64,000 nucleotides of DNA, from the NCBI RefSeq assembly GCF_002159625.1, contig NZ_NFIZ01000008.1:46585-110584 (forward strand), in the 5' to 3' direction. Made by a program: the position numbers and the translations under genes. Origin of the DNA: Olsenella sp. An285 (lineage in GTDB: Bacteria; Actinomycetota; Coriobacteriia; Coriobacteriales; Atopobiaceae). Below, one piece after another: positions 53,212 to 62,820 of the stretch. The first letter of the stretch is position 1. Each line of letters begins with the position of its first letter. A model generated the notes under the pieces. The model did no database searches. It saw only the letters and a program-made list of their open reading frames with translations, and was not told where the DNA came from.

Positions 53212-56055
53212 CTACCTTCCCTCGGCGACCGCGCGCGGCGCGCGGCGACGCCTGATCTGACGGAACAGGGCCTTGCGGGCCTCCTCGACTGCCAGCACGA
53301 GCGGCGGCAGGCAGCAGAGGAAGACGTAGTCCCAGACCCCGAGCGGGCTGGTGTGGAAGACCGCCTGGAACGGCGGGAAGAGCGTGATGAACACGATAAG
53401 GCAGATTTCGAAGACGATGCCCACGTTGATGTGGCGGTTGGAGAAGAGCCCTCGCGAGAAGACCGATGCGGTCTCGGTGCGGCAGTTCAGGACCTGTCCT
53501 ATCTGGGCAAACACGATGGCCGCGAGGCACATGGTCGTGGCGCGCACGTAGACAGGGTCGAGGTCCGCGCCCACGCCAAACATCTCCAGCCCCGGTGCCC
53601 AGCCGGCCTCGATCTGCGCGAAGAGGTAGGCGGCCATGGAGACGATGCCGCCCATGAGGCCGTACCAGAGGAAGGCCTTGCGCATGAGCCTGCCGGTGAG
53701 CAGCGGCTCCTTGGGGTCGCGCGGCGGGCGGTCCATGACGTCGTCCTCGGGCGGCTCGCAGCCCAGGCCCAGCGCCGGCAGCATGTCGGTGCCCAGGTCG
53801 ATCGTGAGGATCTGCATCGTGGTGAGCGGCAGCGGTACGGCGCCCCCCGAGAGCAGGTAGACGGCCGAGGGAACGGCCTCGGGCATGTTGGAGTTCAGGA
53901 TGTAGAGCATGAACTTGCGGATGTTGGCGTAGACCGCGCGGCCCTCCTCGATGGCGTGCACGATCGAGGCGAAGTTGTCGTCGGTGAGCACCATGTCCGC
54001 GGCCTCCTTGGCGACGTCGGTGCCCGTTATGCCCATCGCGACGCCGATGTCGGCCTTCTTGAGGGCGGGGGAGTCGTTCACGCCGTCGCCGGTGACGGCC
54101 ACGATCTCGCCCATCTGCTGGAGGTTCTCCACCACGCGCAGCTTCTGCTCGGGCGCCATGCGGGCAAAGACCACCTCGCCGCGCAGGGCCTCCTTGAGCT
54201 CGTCGTCGCTCGTGCGCTCGAGCTCCACGCCAGAGAACACCCGCGGGTGCTCGCCGCGCACGATGCCGATCTTGCGGGCGATGGAGACCGCGGTGAGGCC
54301 GTAGTCGCCCGTGACCATGATTACGCGAATGCCGGCGCGGCGGCACTGCTCCACGGCCGCGGCGACCTCCGGGCGCGGCGGGTCCTGCATGACCTCGAGG
54401 CCCACGAACGTGAGGTCGCGCTCGATGGTCTCGGGCGAGTACTCGCTCATGGAGCGCGGCACGCTCGGGTCGTCCGCGGCAAGGGGGCGGTACGCCACGG
54501 CAAGCACGCGCAGGCCGTCGGCGGCGTAGGCGTCGTTGGCCGCCATGATCTTGTTTCTGAGCTCGTCGGTCATGGCCTCGGGCTCGCCGTCGGCGCGCAC
54601 GCGGGTTGAGAGGCGCACGACCTCGTTGGGGGCGCCCTTCACAAATGCCACGCGCCGGGCTCCGTCGAGCGGCTCGGAGAGCTGGTGAATCGTCGTCATG
54701 CGCTTGCGGCGGCTCTCAAAGGGAAGCTCGCGCACGCGGGGCCACGCCGCCTCCTGCTCGGAGGGCTCGATGCCGGCCTTCTGCGCGGCAACGAGCAGGC
54801 ACGCCTCGGTTGGGTCGCCCAGCACGGTGTAGCGCCCGCCCTCCTCCTCGGGCGACAGCAGCCGCGCGTTGGAGCACAGCGCCCCTCCCGCCACCAGGAG
54901 CCGCAGGTCGTCGTCCATGTGGGCGTCCACGCTCTTCTCGCCCAGGCGCACCTCGCCCACGGGCGCGTATCCGACGCCGGTGACCTCGTACTCGTGGCTC
55001 ACGGTCCACAGGTGGTTCACGGTCATCTCGTTCTGCGTGAGCGTGCCCGTCTTGTCCGTGCAGATGACCGAGGTCGAGCCCAGGGTCTCCACGGAGTTGA
55101 GCCTCTTCACGAGCGCGTTTCTCTTGCTCATGCGCTGCACCGCCATGGCAAGCGAGAGCGTCACGGTGGGCAGCAGCCCCTCCGGGATGAAGGCCACCAC
55201 CATGCCCAGCGAGAAGATGAACGCCGCGGCGAACTCGCTGCCCACGAACATCTGGTCAAGCAGGAAGAAGCCCACGCCCATGCACGCCGCGAAGATGGTG
55301 ATCTGCTTGGTGGTGCGGTTGAGCTGCAGCTGCAGCGGGCTCTGGACCTCCTCCATGTTCTGCGTGAGGTGGGCGATCTTGCCAAACTCCGTGTCCATGC
55401 CGATGCGCGTGACCACGGCGCGGCCGTTCCCCTCCGAGACCGAGGTGCCCGCAAAGATGAGGTTGGGGGTCTCGGCCTGGGTGAGGTCGTCCTCGAGCAC
55501 GGCGTCGGCCGTCTTGCGCACGGGGTTGGACTCGCCCGTGAGCGTGGACTGGTTCACCTGCAGGTCCGAGGCGCGCACCACGCGGGCGTCCGCGGAGATC
55601 TTGTCGCCCTCGGCAAGCACCATGACGTCGCCGGGGACGAGGTCCTCCGCCAGGATCTTCTGCTCCTGCCCGTCGCGGATGACGCTCGCGTAGGACGGCA
55701 GCATCTTCTTGAGCGCGTCGGTGGCCTTGCCGGCGCGGTACTCCTGCCAGAAGCTGAAGCACCCGTTGATGACGTTCACGAGCCACACCGCCACGCCCAG
55801 CTCCGGAAGCCCCGCCACGAAGGCGATGATGCCGGCAGCCCACAGCAGGATGGCCATGAGGTGCGTGAAGTTTGACAGAAACGCCAGCACCGGGGACTTC
55901 TTCTTCTCGGTCTGGATGAGGTTCTTGCCCTGCCTGGCCTGGCGCGCCTCGGCCTCGGCCTGCGTGAGGCCCGCGCTTGACGTCTCCAGTGCCGAGAAGA
56001 CCCTGTCGGGTGTGAGGCGCTCGACGGCAACGGGTGCCGTCTGAGTCTCGTCCAT
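53212..56055 (-). CDS. Cation-translocating P-type ATPase, P2-type with Na+/K+-ATPase-like core
   Basis: The 947-residue pump has an N-terminal cation ATPase domain, actuator loop LTGESNPVRK, the phosphorylation site VICTDKTGTLTQNEMT, MVTGDYGLTAVSIA and VTGDGVNDSPALKKADIG. The fourth helix reads AFIPEGLLPTVTLSLAMAVQ and continues RMSKRNALVKRLNSVETLGS; P-E-G-L-L followed by this block is closer to P2C (Na+,K+/H+,K+) than to P2A calcium pumps. Two TrkA genes follow within 6-10 bp and a KdpDE-like system precedes it, so K+ or Na+ is the likely ion. The ion is an inference. Confidence 0.9.
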   Translation of the reverse strand: MDETQTAPVAVERLTPDRVFSALETSSAGLTQAEAEARQARQGKNLIQTEKKKSPVLAFLSNFTHLMAILLWAAGIIAFVAGLPELGVAVWLVNVINGCFSFWQEYRAGKATDALKKMLPSYASVIRDGQEQKILAEDLVPGDVMVLAEGDKISADARVVRASDLQVNQSTLTGESNPVRKTADAVLEDDLTQAETPNLIFAGTSVSEGNGRAVVTRIGMDTEFGKIAHLTQNMEEVQSPLQLQLNRTTKQITIFAACMGVGFFLLDQMFVGSEFAAAFIFSLGMVVAFIPEGLLPTVTLSLAMAVQRMSKRNALVKRLNSVETLGSTSVICTDKTGTLTQNEMTVNHLWTVSHEYEVTGVGYAPVGEVRLGEKSVDAHMDDDLRLLVAGGALCSNARLLSPEEEGGRYTVLGDPTEACLLVAAQKAGIEPSEQEAAWPRVRELPFESRRKRMTTIHQLSEPLDGARRVAFVKGAPNEVVRLSTRVRADGEPEAMTDELRNKIMAANDAYAADGLRVLAVAYRPLAADDPSVPRSMSEYSPETIERDLTFVGLEVMQDPPRPEVAAAVEQCRRAGIRVIMVTGDYGLTAVSIARKIGIVRGEHPRVFSGVELERTSDDELKEALRGEVVFARMAPEQKLRVVENLQQMGEIVAVTGDGVNDSPALKKADIGVAMGITGTDVAKEAADMVLTDDNFASIVHAIEEGRAVYANIRKFMLYILNSNMPEAVPSAVYLLSGGAVPLPLTTMQILTIDLGTDMLPALGLGCEPPEDDVMDRPPRDPKEPLLTGRLMRKAFLWYGLMGGIVSMAAYLFAQIEAGWAPGLEMFGVGADLDPVYVRATTMCLAAIVFAQIGQVLNCRTETASVFSRGLFSNRHINVGIVFEICLIVFITLFPPFQAVFHTSPLGVWDYVFLCCLPPLVLAVEEARKALFRQIRRRRAPRAVAEGR

Positions 56056-56189
56056 AGTCCTCTCCTTCCCGTGTTCCCGGCGCGCCTCGTGCTGCGGCGC
56101 GCCCTCGTACGCGGCTAGGGTAGGGCAGGGCGGAAGAGGGGCGCGGCGTGGGTCCGGCAGCTGGACAAAACGTCACGCGCTGAGCATAA

Positions 56190-56239
56190 AGACGCAGTTA
56201 AGAAGAGGTGTCTTGAGATTAAGGTCGCATTAAGGCCGC
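56190..56239 (-). promoter_or_regulatory. OmpR/KdpE-type direct repeats and -10 box upstream of the ATPase operon
   Basis: ATTAAGGTCGC (56218-56228) and ATTAAGGCCGC (56229-56239) are 11-bp direct repeats. On the minus strand this gives CTTAAT, 5 bp, CTTAAT. About 29 bp downstream lies TATGCT, a fair -10 box, with a further CTTAAC between. Confidence 0.5.
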
Positions 56240-56260
56240 AGGTTGCGGCGTCGCGGCCGG

Positions 56261-56956
56261 TCACTCCGCCTGCACCATGCGGTAGCCCACGCCCACGTGC
56301 GTCTGGATGAGGCCGGCGCCGACCTTCTTGCGCAGCGACGCCATGATCACGCGAAGCGACGCGAGGTCCCCCACCTGCCCCTCTCCCCACGCGTGCTCGA
56401 GCAGGTACTGGTGGGTGAGGACCTTGCCCTCGTTTCTGGCAAGAAGGGCAAGCAGCCGGTGCTCGATCGGGGTGAGGTGCACCTCCTCGCCGGAGAGCCG
56501 CACGATTCCCGAGGCGTAGTCGATGGAGAGCGCCCCGTTCTCGAAGGCGGCCCCCTCGGCGGCGCCGGCCGGCTCCTGGGCAACGCGCCGCAGCGCCACG
56601 CGCACGCGCGCGAGCAGCTCCCCCACCGAGAAGGGCTTCACGAGGTAGTCGTCCGCGCCGGCGTCGAGCGCGCCGATCTTGTCGGCGTCCTCCCCGCGGG
56701 CGGAGACCACGATGATGGGCGTCTCCGACCACGTGCGCACGCGCCGCACGACCTCGATGCCGTCCATGTCGGGCAGCCCCAGGTCAAGCAGAATCACGCT
56801 CGGCGAGCGCTCCGCCGCGCACGCGATGGCGGCGGCTCCCGTCTGCGCGACGGCATGGCCCCACCCGCGCGTCTCGAGCGCGGTGGAGACGAGGCTCGCG
56901 ATGGCGGGGTCGTCCTCGACGACGAGGATGAGCGGGGCGGGGCGCTGGTCAGACAC
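56261..56956 (-). CDS. KdpE-like response regulator (OmpR family)
   Basis: The 231-residue protein has a receiver domain (LILVVEDDPAIASLV, phospho-acceptor Asp in ILLDLGLPDMDG, Lys in DDYLVKPFSVGELLAR) and an OmpR/PhoB winged helix (LTPIEHRLLALLARNEGKVL; IMASLRKKVGAG; THVGVGYRMV). I chose the GTG at 56956, which overlaps the kinase stop by 8 bp and has AGGAGGTCCCCC upstream. KdpE proteins activate potassium transport genes. The direct repeats just downstream are a natural target. Confidence 0.92.
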   Translation of the reverse strand: MSDQRPAPLILVVEDDPAIASLVSTALETRGWGHAVAQTGAAAIACAAERSPSVILLDLGLPDMDGIEVVRRVRTWSETPIIVVSARGEDADKIGALDAGADDYLVKPFSVGELLARVRVALRRVAQEPAGAAEGAAFENGALSIDYASGIVRLSGEEVHLTPIEHRLLALLARNEGKVLTHQYLLEHAWGEGQVGDLASLRVIMASLRKKVGAGLIQTHVGVGYRMVQAE

Positions 56957-58460
56957 GGGGGACCTCCTCTGCGGGCAGCGAGAGCGCGAAGACGCAGCCG
57001 CGGGGCGCGCGGTCGCGCACCGCAATGGTACCCCCGTGGGCGCGGGCGATGGCGCGGCACACGGCAAGCCCCAGGCCGACGCTGCGCGTGCCGTCGGGAA
57101 GGGCGCCCCCGGTCGTGCGGAACGCCTCGAAGACGCGGTCCTTCTCGGCATCGGGGATGCCGGGGCCGTCGTCTGCCACGCAGATCTCGACCATCTGCGC
57201 CACGCGCGCGGCAGAGACGCAGACGTGGCTTCCGGCGGGAGTGTGCGCAAGCGCGTTTGCCACCAGGTTCACGATCGCCTGCACCGTGAGCGACGGGTCC
57301 GCGTGGACCAGCAGGGGCTCCGCGGGCGCATCAAAGCGCACCTCGTGGTCCGCGTCCGCGGGGACGTGGCGCAGCGCCTCCTCCACGAGGTCGTCCACGA
57401 GCTCGCAGTCCGCCTGGGGCGTGACGCCGCCGTCCTCGAGGCGCGTGACCGTGAGGAGGTTCTCCACGGTGCCCCGCAGCCAGATGGCGTCGTCGCGGAT
57501 GGCGCGCGTGAGGGTGCTGCGACGCTCGGAGTCGAGGACGTCCCCGGCGGCAAGGAGGACGTCGGCGTTGCCCGAGATGGAGGTGAGCGGCGTGCGCAGG
57601 TCGTGGGAGATGGAGCGGAGCAGGTCGGCGCGGGTCTGCTCGTTGCGGGCGCGCACGGCGGCCTCCTCGCGCTCGGCGAGCGCACGCAGGCGATCTGCCG
57701 CGAGTCCGGCGAGGCCGCACGCCGAGCGCCAGAGCTCGAGGTCGTCGTCCGCCACCCCCTCGGCAGGCACCAGCCCCATCACGCCGACGGGCGGCTCGCC
57801 GCCTCCGATAGGGAGGTAGAGGCCCGAGGCAGACGAGAAGGACGAGGTCGCGGCACCCGCCGCGGTGCGGTTGACAAGGGCGCGCACGGCAACCGCGCGC
57901 TCCTCGACCACGCTGGTTCCGGGCGAGAGCGGGTAGGTGCGCGGCGGCGCGAGCGAGGCGCCCCCAGGAAGGGTGGCGTACCATGCGAGCGAGCGGCCGA
58001 GCCCTGTCGCCTCGGCCGCCATGACGCCCACAACGGCGTCGAGGCCGGGGCAGCCCTGGAGCCTTCCGCTCAGGTCGAGCAGCGCCTGCGTGCGGGCGCG
58101 GGCGGCCTCCGCCTCGCGCGCCTGGAGGCGCAGGCGGGCGGCAAGGTGGCCCGCGACGAGCGCCACGACAAACATCACCGCAAAGGTGCCCGGCATCGCG
58201 GGGTCGAGCGCGGCGAGCGAGAGCGTGGGCGCGGCGAAGAAGAAGTTGAAGGAGAGGACGGAGAGCGCGGCTGCGATGAGGCACCACGGGCCGCCCGGGG
58301 TGGCAAGCGCCACCCCGATGACGGCGAGCACGTAGGTGACGACCACGGTGGCCTCCTGGAGGCCCGCCGCGCGCAGCAGCATCCCCGCGGCCGTTGCCGC
58401 GGCGAGCACCCCCGCGGTCACGAGCAGCGACGCGAGGGGGCCGTCCCTCCTCATCATCAT
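56949..58460 (-). CDS. KdpD-like sensor histidine kinase lacking the cytoplasmic KdpD/Usp domains
   Basis: The 503-residue kinase begins directly with four closely packed helices (LASLLVTAGVLAAATAAGML ... FNFFFAAPTLS: the DUF4118 module of KdpD with its FNFFF signature). A GAF-like region (about 130-255), HisKA with SISHDLRTPLTSISGNA and HATPase with CVADDGPGIPDAEKD, GLGLAVCRAIARAHGG follow. Classical KdpD has about 380 further N-terminal residues, absent here. Its ATG overlaps the upstream protease stop by 4 bp. It should phosphorylate the adjacent KdpE-like regulator. Confidence 0.92.
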   Translation of the reverse strand: MMMRRDGPLASLLVTAGVLAAATAAGMLLRAAGLQEATVVVTYVLAVIGVALATPGGPWCLIAAALSVLSFNFFFAAPTLSLAALDPAMPGTFAVMFVVALVAGHLAARLRLQAREAEAARARTQALLDLSGRLQGCPGLDAVVGVMAAEATGLGRSLAWYATLPGGASLAPPRTYPLSPGTSVVEERAVAVRALVNRTAAGAATSSFSSASGLYLPIGGGEPPVGVMGLVPAEGVADDDLELWRSACGLAGLAADRLRALAEREEAAVRARNEQTRADLLRSISHDLRTPLTSISGNADVLLAAGDVLDSERRSTLTRAIRDDAIWLRGTVENLLTVTRLEDGGVTPQADCELVDDLVEEALRHVPADADHEVRFDAPAEPLLVHADPSLTVQAIVNLVANALAHTPAGSHVCVSAARVAQMVEICVADDGPGIPDAEKDRVFEAFRTTGGALPDGTRSVGLGLAVCRAIARAHGGTIAVRDRAPRGCVFALSLPAEEVPRV

Positions 58461-61387
58461 CTGACGAGCTCGACGACGGCGTCGAAGGGCACACCGGACT
58501 CATCGACGGCGTCGCGCCCGCCAAAGACGCAGATTCCGCGCTCGGCGGTCTCGTCCGCGAGCGCCGCGGCGAGGGAGCGCAGGTCGTCGGCCGTGGTGGC
58601 GAGCTCCTGGGCGCGCACGACGTCGCGCCAGCCGGGCTCCTTGCCGCCGAAGCGCGCCACGTCCTGGCGCCGGGCCATCTGGCGGGGCTTCACCGGCGCG
58701 TCGTGCGCGGCCACGGTGGCCACCACGTAGCCCTCGAGCTCCTCGGGCGAGCCGTCCCACGCCGCGAGCCAGGCCGCGGCGCCGTCGTAGCGCTCGAGCG
58801 TGGCGTCAACGGCGGGGTCGCGGAAGCTCCAGAAGGCGCTCAGCCCCTCGCTCGTGCGCCTGAAGCCGCAGCCGTAGGCGCCGCCCTTCACGCGCACCTC
58901 GTTCCAGAGGTAGTCGTAGGAGAGGGCCCTCGTGGCCACCTGCCAGGCGCCGATGGTCCCGTGGTCGGCCTCGCTCCTCCCGTTGCCGCGGACCACGTAG
59001 CTCACGTCCGAGGGGATGAGGAAGGCCTCGTTCCTCGGCGTCGGGGCCGGCACCTCCAGGCGCCGCGCGGCGTCTCCCGCCGGCGCGAGCCCGAGCGAGC
59101 CGCCCTCCTCCCAGAAGCGCGCGCGGTCCTCGGCGGAGCCGGTGAAGCTCACGGTCACGGCGTCGGCGGTGAAGACGCGCGCCGCGAGGGCGGAGAGGCG
59201 CCCCGGGAGCTCGGGCGAGCGCTCGTCCCACGCGGTGAGGAGGTCGCGGAGGAAGAGGTAGTACTCGAGGCCGGCCATCGCGCTCGACGCCACGGCGGCG
59301 GACGAGAAGTACGCGTTGGCCCGCGACGCCGCCGCGGTGTGGCCCGAGCTCACAAAGTACTGCTCGAGCGCCACCCTGCGCTGCGTGAGGATGTCCCGGA
59401 TGCGGGCGAGGTCGTCGAAGCGGGTCCTGCCCCAGACCTCGGGCGGGATCGTGGCGAGCGCGCCGACCTTCTCGCCGAGCGCGGAGGCGCCCACCACGAG
59501 CGCGGGCGCGGCGTAGGTGGGGTCAGCGTCGCGGGCGTAGGTCTCGGTGAAGAAGTCGAGCCCGCCGAGGTTGGTCTCCACCAGGGTGTCGAGGTCGGAG
59601 GCCGCGTGGAGGTCGGTGTCGAGCTTGCCCAGGAGGTCTGTGAGCACGCCCACGTAGGGGAGGTCCGCAAAGTCGAGGCGGCGCAGGTCAAAGTAGTGGT
59701 AGACGTAGTCGATGCCGTGGGTGTCCAGCTCGTGGGCGATGCAGGGGAGCGGCGCCTCCACGTCCGCGGGCTCGCCCTCCGGCGCGGGCGGCTCCACGTC
59801 CGCCACGGAGAGGCGCGGCAGCCGCGCGAGGTCCTCGGGGGCGTCCGGCGCCTCCTGCTCCGCGCGCAGCGCGGCGACCTCCTCGCGCACGGCCTCGAGG
59901 TCCTTCTCGGTCATGCCCTCGCGCAGGCGTGCGAGCTCGGCCTCCTCCTCGGCGGCGTCGCCCTCCTCGACGGGCACGATCTCGACCTCGGCGCAGTGGG
60001 CGCTCTCGCACACGAGCTCGCGCAGCAGGCGCTCGAAGTAGTCCCCCTCGAGGCCGGCCTTGAGCTCGGCGAGGGCGTCCTCGTAGCGCAGGTAGTCGAG
60101 GGGGCGGTCCTCGTCGTAGAGCCAGCTGGACATGGCCATCATGGAGAGGGCCACGCCGTCCGGGTAGCCGCCCCAGTCTCCCTCGCGCAGGTTGAACTCC
60201 GCCTGGGCGAGCGCCGCCGCGAGCTTGTCGCGCGGGATGCCGCCCTCGGCGAGCTCCGCGCACGTTGCCTCCACGAGCTCGCGGAACCTCTCGCCCGCGC
60301 CCTCACGCAGGCCGCGCAGGACGAACATCGCCTGGGGCTGGAGCACGCCGTCCACGAGCATGGCGGAGAAGTCGTCCGCGAGCCCGGCGTCCAGGACGCG
60401 CCGCTTGAGCGGGGCCTCGTTGGAGCCGCAGAGGGCGTCCAGCAGCACGTCAACGGCGAGCACGCGCGTGCGGTCCGCCGCCGTGCCCAGCACGTAGGAG
60501 AGGCCGATCGAGGAGTTGCTCGGCGCGGTGGCCATGGTGACCTCGCGGCGGCCCGGCCTCACGGGCGCCTGGAGCCCAAGCTCGTTGGGCGCGCCTGCAC
60601 CGCGCTCGGCGGCCCCGCGGAAGCGCTCGTCGATGAAGGCGAGCTCGCGGTCTATGTCCAGGTCCCCGTAGAGCACGGTGTAGCTGTTGGAGAGCGCGTA
60701 GTGGCGCGCGTGGGTGTCCAGGAAGGCCTCGTACGTGAGCTGCGGGATCGCGCGCGGGTTGCCGCCCGACTCCTTGCCGTAGCAGGTGTCGGGGAAGAGC
60801 GCGCGGGAGAGCTCCTGGTAGAGGACGTCGTCCGGGTCGGAGAGCGCGCCCTTCATCTCGTTGAAGACCACGCCGTTGTAGGAGAGCTCGCCCTCGGCGC
60901 TGGCCTCCAGGTGCCAGCCCTCCTGCTCGAAGATGCGGGGGCGTTGGTAGATGGCCGGGTGGAGCACGGCGTCCAGGTAGACGCCCATGAGGTTCTCGAG
61001 GTCCGCCACGTTGGTGGAGGCCACCGGGTACATGGTCTTGTCCGGGAAGGTCATCGCGTTGAGGAACGTCTGCATGCTCGTCTTGAGCAGGTTGACGAAG
61101 GGCTCCTTCACGGGGTAGCGGTCGGACCCGCAGAGGACCGAGTGCTCCAGGATGTGGAAGACGCCCGTGTCGTCCGCGGGCGGGGTCTTGAAGGAGATGG
61201 CGAACGAGCGGTTGGTGTCCGCGCAGGCGAGCCAGAGCGCGCGGGCGCCGGTGGCGTCGTGGCGCATGAGGTACGCCTGGCCGGAGAGCTCGGGGAGCGC
61301 CTCCACGCGTATGACGGTGAAGCCCTCGTGGACGGTGCCCGCCGCGAGCGCGGGGTCGGGGGTGGCAAAGCGGTTCTGCTGGGTCAT
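58457..61387 (-). CDS. M16C family zinc metallopeptidase (presequence-protease type)
   Basis: The 976-residue enzyme has the inverted zinc motif H-x-x-E-H in GVFHILEHSVLCGSDRYPVK (near residue 78), then NAMTFPDKTMYPVAS and FNEMKGALSDPDDVLYQ with the distal Glu. The protein shows four M16 repeats with a central helical linker rich in Glu/Ala (about 475-530). PreP/Cym1-like enzymes degrade short unstructured peptides, mostly in the cytoplasm. It is first in an overlapping run with the KdpD/E-like genes, an odd pairing. Confidence 0.93.
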   Translation of the reverse strand: MTQQNRFATPDPALAAGTVHEGFTVIRVEALPELSGQAYLMRHDATGARALWLACADTNRSFAISFKTPPADDTGVFHILEHSVLCGSDRYPVKEPFVNLLKTSMQTFLNAMTFPDKTMYPVASTNVADLENLMGVYLDAVLHPAIYQRPRIFEQEGWHLEASAEGELSYNGVVFNEMKGALSDPDDVLYQELSRALFPDTCYGKESGGNPRAIPQLTYEAFLDTHARHYALSNSYTVLYGDLDIDRELAFIDERFRGAAERGAGAPNELGLQAPVRPGRREVTMATAPSNSSIGLSYVLGTAADRTRVLAVDVLLDALCGSNEAPLKRRVLDAGLADDFSAMLVDGVLQPQAMFVLRGLREGAGERFRELVEATCAELAEGGIPRDKLAAALAQAEFNLREGDWGGYPDGVALSMMAMSSWLYDEDRPLDYLRYEDALAELKAGLEGDYFERLLRELVCESAHCAEVEIVPVEEGDAAEEEAELARLREGMTEKDLEAVREEVAALRAEQEAPDAPEDLARLPRLSVADVEPPAPEGEPADVEAPLPCIAHELDTHGIDYVYHYFDLRRLDFADLPYVGVLTDLLGKLDTDLHAASDLDTLVETNLGGLDFFTETYARDADPTYAAPALVVGASALGEKVGALATIPPEVWGRTRFDDLARIRDILTQRRVALEQYFVSSGHTAAASRANAYFSSAAVASSAMAGLEYYLFLRDLLTAWDERSPELPGRLSALAARVFTADAVTVSFTGSAEDRARFWEEGGSLGLAPAGDAARRLEVPAPTPRNEAFLIPSDVSYVVRGNGRSEADHGTIGAWQVATRALSYDYLWNEVRVKGGAYGCGFRRTSEGLSAFWSFRDPAVDATLERYDGAAAWLAAWDGSPEELEGYVVATVAAHDAPVKPRQMARRQDVARFGGKEPGWRDVVRAQELATTADDLRSLAAALADETAERGICVFGGRDAVDESGVPFDAVVELVR

Positions 61388-61505
61388 TGGTCTCCTCCTT
61401 GCGGACTAGTTCTGTGACAGTTTACCCCGTCGCCTGCCCGGGCATGTTTCTGCCGCCGCCTCCCTCCGCTGGGCGCCGCCGCGCGGCGAGGCGTGGCGCG
61501 GTCGG

Positions 61506-61571
61506 CGAGAAAGAGCTTCTGCCACTATTTGGCCCTTCTTTGGGCGGATTGTTGGCAAGAACTCTTTCTCG
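61506..61571. terminator. Stem-loop sharing its arm with the element at 21047
   Basis: CGAGAAAGAGCTTCTGCCA (61506-61524) pairs with TGGCAAGAACTCTTTCTCG (61553-61571) with two mismatches. It lies between divergent genes, so it is not an obvious terminator. Confidence 0.7.
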
Positions 61572-61638
61572 GCGCTTTCGCTCCGCTTGCCGGAAGGTGG
61601 TAGGCTATCGCGGGCACGTTCGAGCAGGGGGAGGTTTC

Positions 61639-62592
61639 GTGGTCGAGAAGAACGTCGAGAGCGGCACGGGCGCCGAGGGGGGCGCGCCGTCCGAGCGGGA
61701 CCTCGAGCGTCGTCGGCGCATCCGGCGCGGCATCATGGCCACCCTCGTGGGAGGCACGTTCTGGGGCCTCAACGGCACCGTCTCCAAGTGGCTCATGGAC
61801 ACGTACGCCATCGACCCGCTCTGGCTCGTGTGCCTGCGCGAGCTCGCCGCCTGCTGGCTCTTTCTGGCGGCCGCCGCCGTCACGTCCCGCGGGCGCGAGC
61901 AGCTGGCGGGCGTGTGGAGAAGCCCGCGCGACCTCCTGGCCATCCTGGGGGTGAGCCTGGGCGCCATCCTCTTCTCCCAGGTGGCCTACCTCGAGGCCAT
62001 CGACTGGACCAACTCCGCCACGGCCACGATCATGCAGAGCCTGGGCATGGTGCTCGTGCTGGCCTACGTGTGCCTCAAGATGCGCCGCCGCCCGCGCCGA
62101 CGCGAGGCGCTCGGCGTCGTCCTGGCGCTCGCCGGGACCTACCTCGTGGCCACGGGCGGCAACCCGGGGCAGCTCAGCCTGCCGCCCCAGGGCCTCTTCT
62201 GGGGGCTCGCCTGCGCGGGGGCGGCCGCCTGCCTCTCGATCCTGCCCGCGGCGCCCATGGCAAAGTGGGGCAACTTCACGGTCAACGGCCTCGCGTTCCT
62301 CTTCTCCGGCATCATCCTCACGGCGGTCTACCGGCCCTGGGAGCACATGCCCGCGCTCGACGGCGTGGCGGTGGCGGTGCTCGCCGCCTGCGTGGTGGTG
62401 GGGACCTTCGGCGCGTACGCGCTCTACCTCCAGGGCGTGAAGGACGCCGGCTCCATGCGTGCGAGCCTGCTCGGGACCATCGAGCCCGTCACCGCCACCG
62501 TGGCCACGGTCGTGTGGCTGGGCACGTCCTTCTCGCCCGCGGACATCCTGGGGTTTGTCCTGATCATCGCGATGGTGTACCTCACCGCGTAG
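61639..62592 (+). CDS. DMT superfamily (EamA) transporter
   Basis: The 317-residue permease has ten helices in two EamA repeats (IMATLVGGTFWGLNGTVSKW; then SLLGTIEPVTATVATVVWLG at the end of the second). The ATG-less start is a GTG at 61639 with AGGGGGAGGT upstream; the first codons include the word GAGAAGAAC (61645), giving MVEKNVESG before the first helix. The substrate is unknown. It differs clearly from the DMT gene at 26363. Confidence 0.88.
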   Translation: MVEKNVESGTGAEGGAPSERDLERRRRIRRGIMATLVGGTFWGLNGTVSKWLMDTYAIDPLWLVCLRELAACWLFLAAAAVTSRGREQLAGVWRSPRDLLAILGVSLGAILFSQVAYLEAIDWTNSATATIMQSLGMVLVLAYVCLKMRRRPRRREALGVVLALAGTYLVATGGNPGQLSLPPQGLFWGLACAGAAACLSILPAAPMAKWGNFTVNGLAFLFSGIILTAVYRPWEHMPALDGVAVAVLAACVVVGTFGAYALYLQGVKDAGSMRASLLGTIEPVTATVATVVWLGTSFSPADILGFVLIIAMVYLTA

Positions 62593-62820
62593 TCGGGGCT
62601 CGCGGCCGCTGCCGGGGCTCGCGGGCGCCCGTAGCATGCCCGCCGTCCGCGTTCGATCGAAAAGCCGCAGTTGGCGAGAAGAACGTGGCGCAGAGGGCAT
62701 ACTATCCCCCGGCTCCGCCTCACCACGCTGCGCCCGCAGGCGCCGCCTCGCCCCGGCGTGGCCGTCGCGCTACCATGGTGGTCACGAACGGCCCGCGCGA
62801 CCGCGCGAGAGAGGGAAGGC
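62593..62820. other. Gap between the DMT gene and queD
   Basis: No gene is seen. A CGAGAAGAAC copy lies at 62675. GAGAGAGGGAAGGC upstream of 62821 is the queD ribosome site. Confidence 0.5.

Noticed and set aside
51883..58460. A complete Kdp potassium ATPase system
   Set aside because: Only KdpD/E-like regulators are present; the ATPase is a single-chain P2-type pump, not KdpB, and KdpA, KdpC and KdpF are missing.
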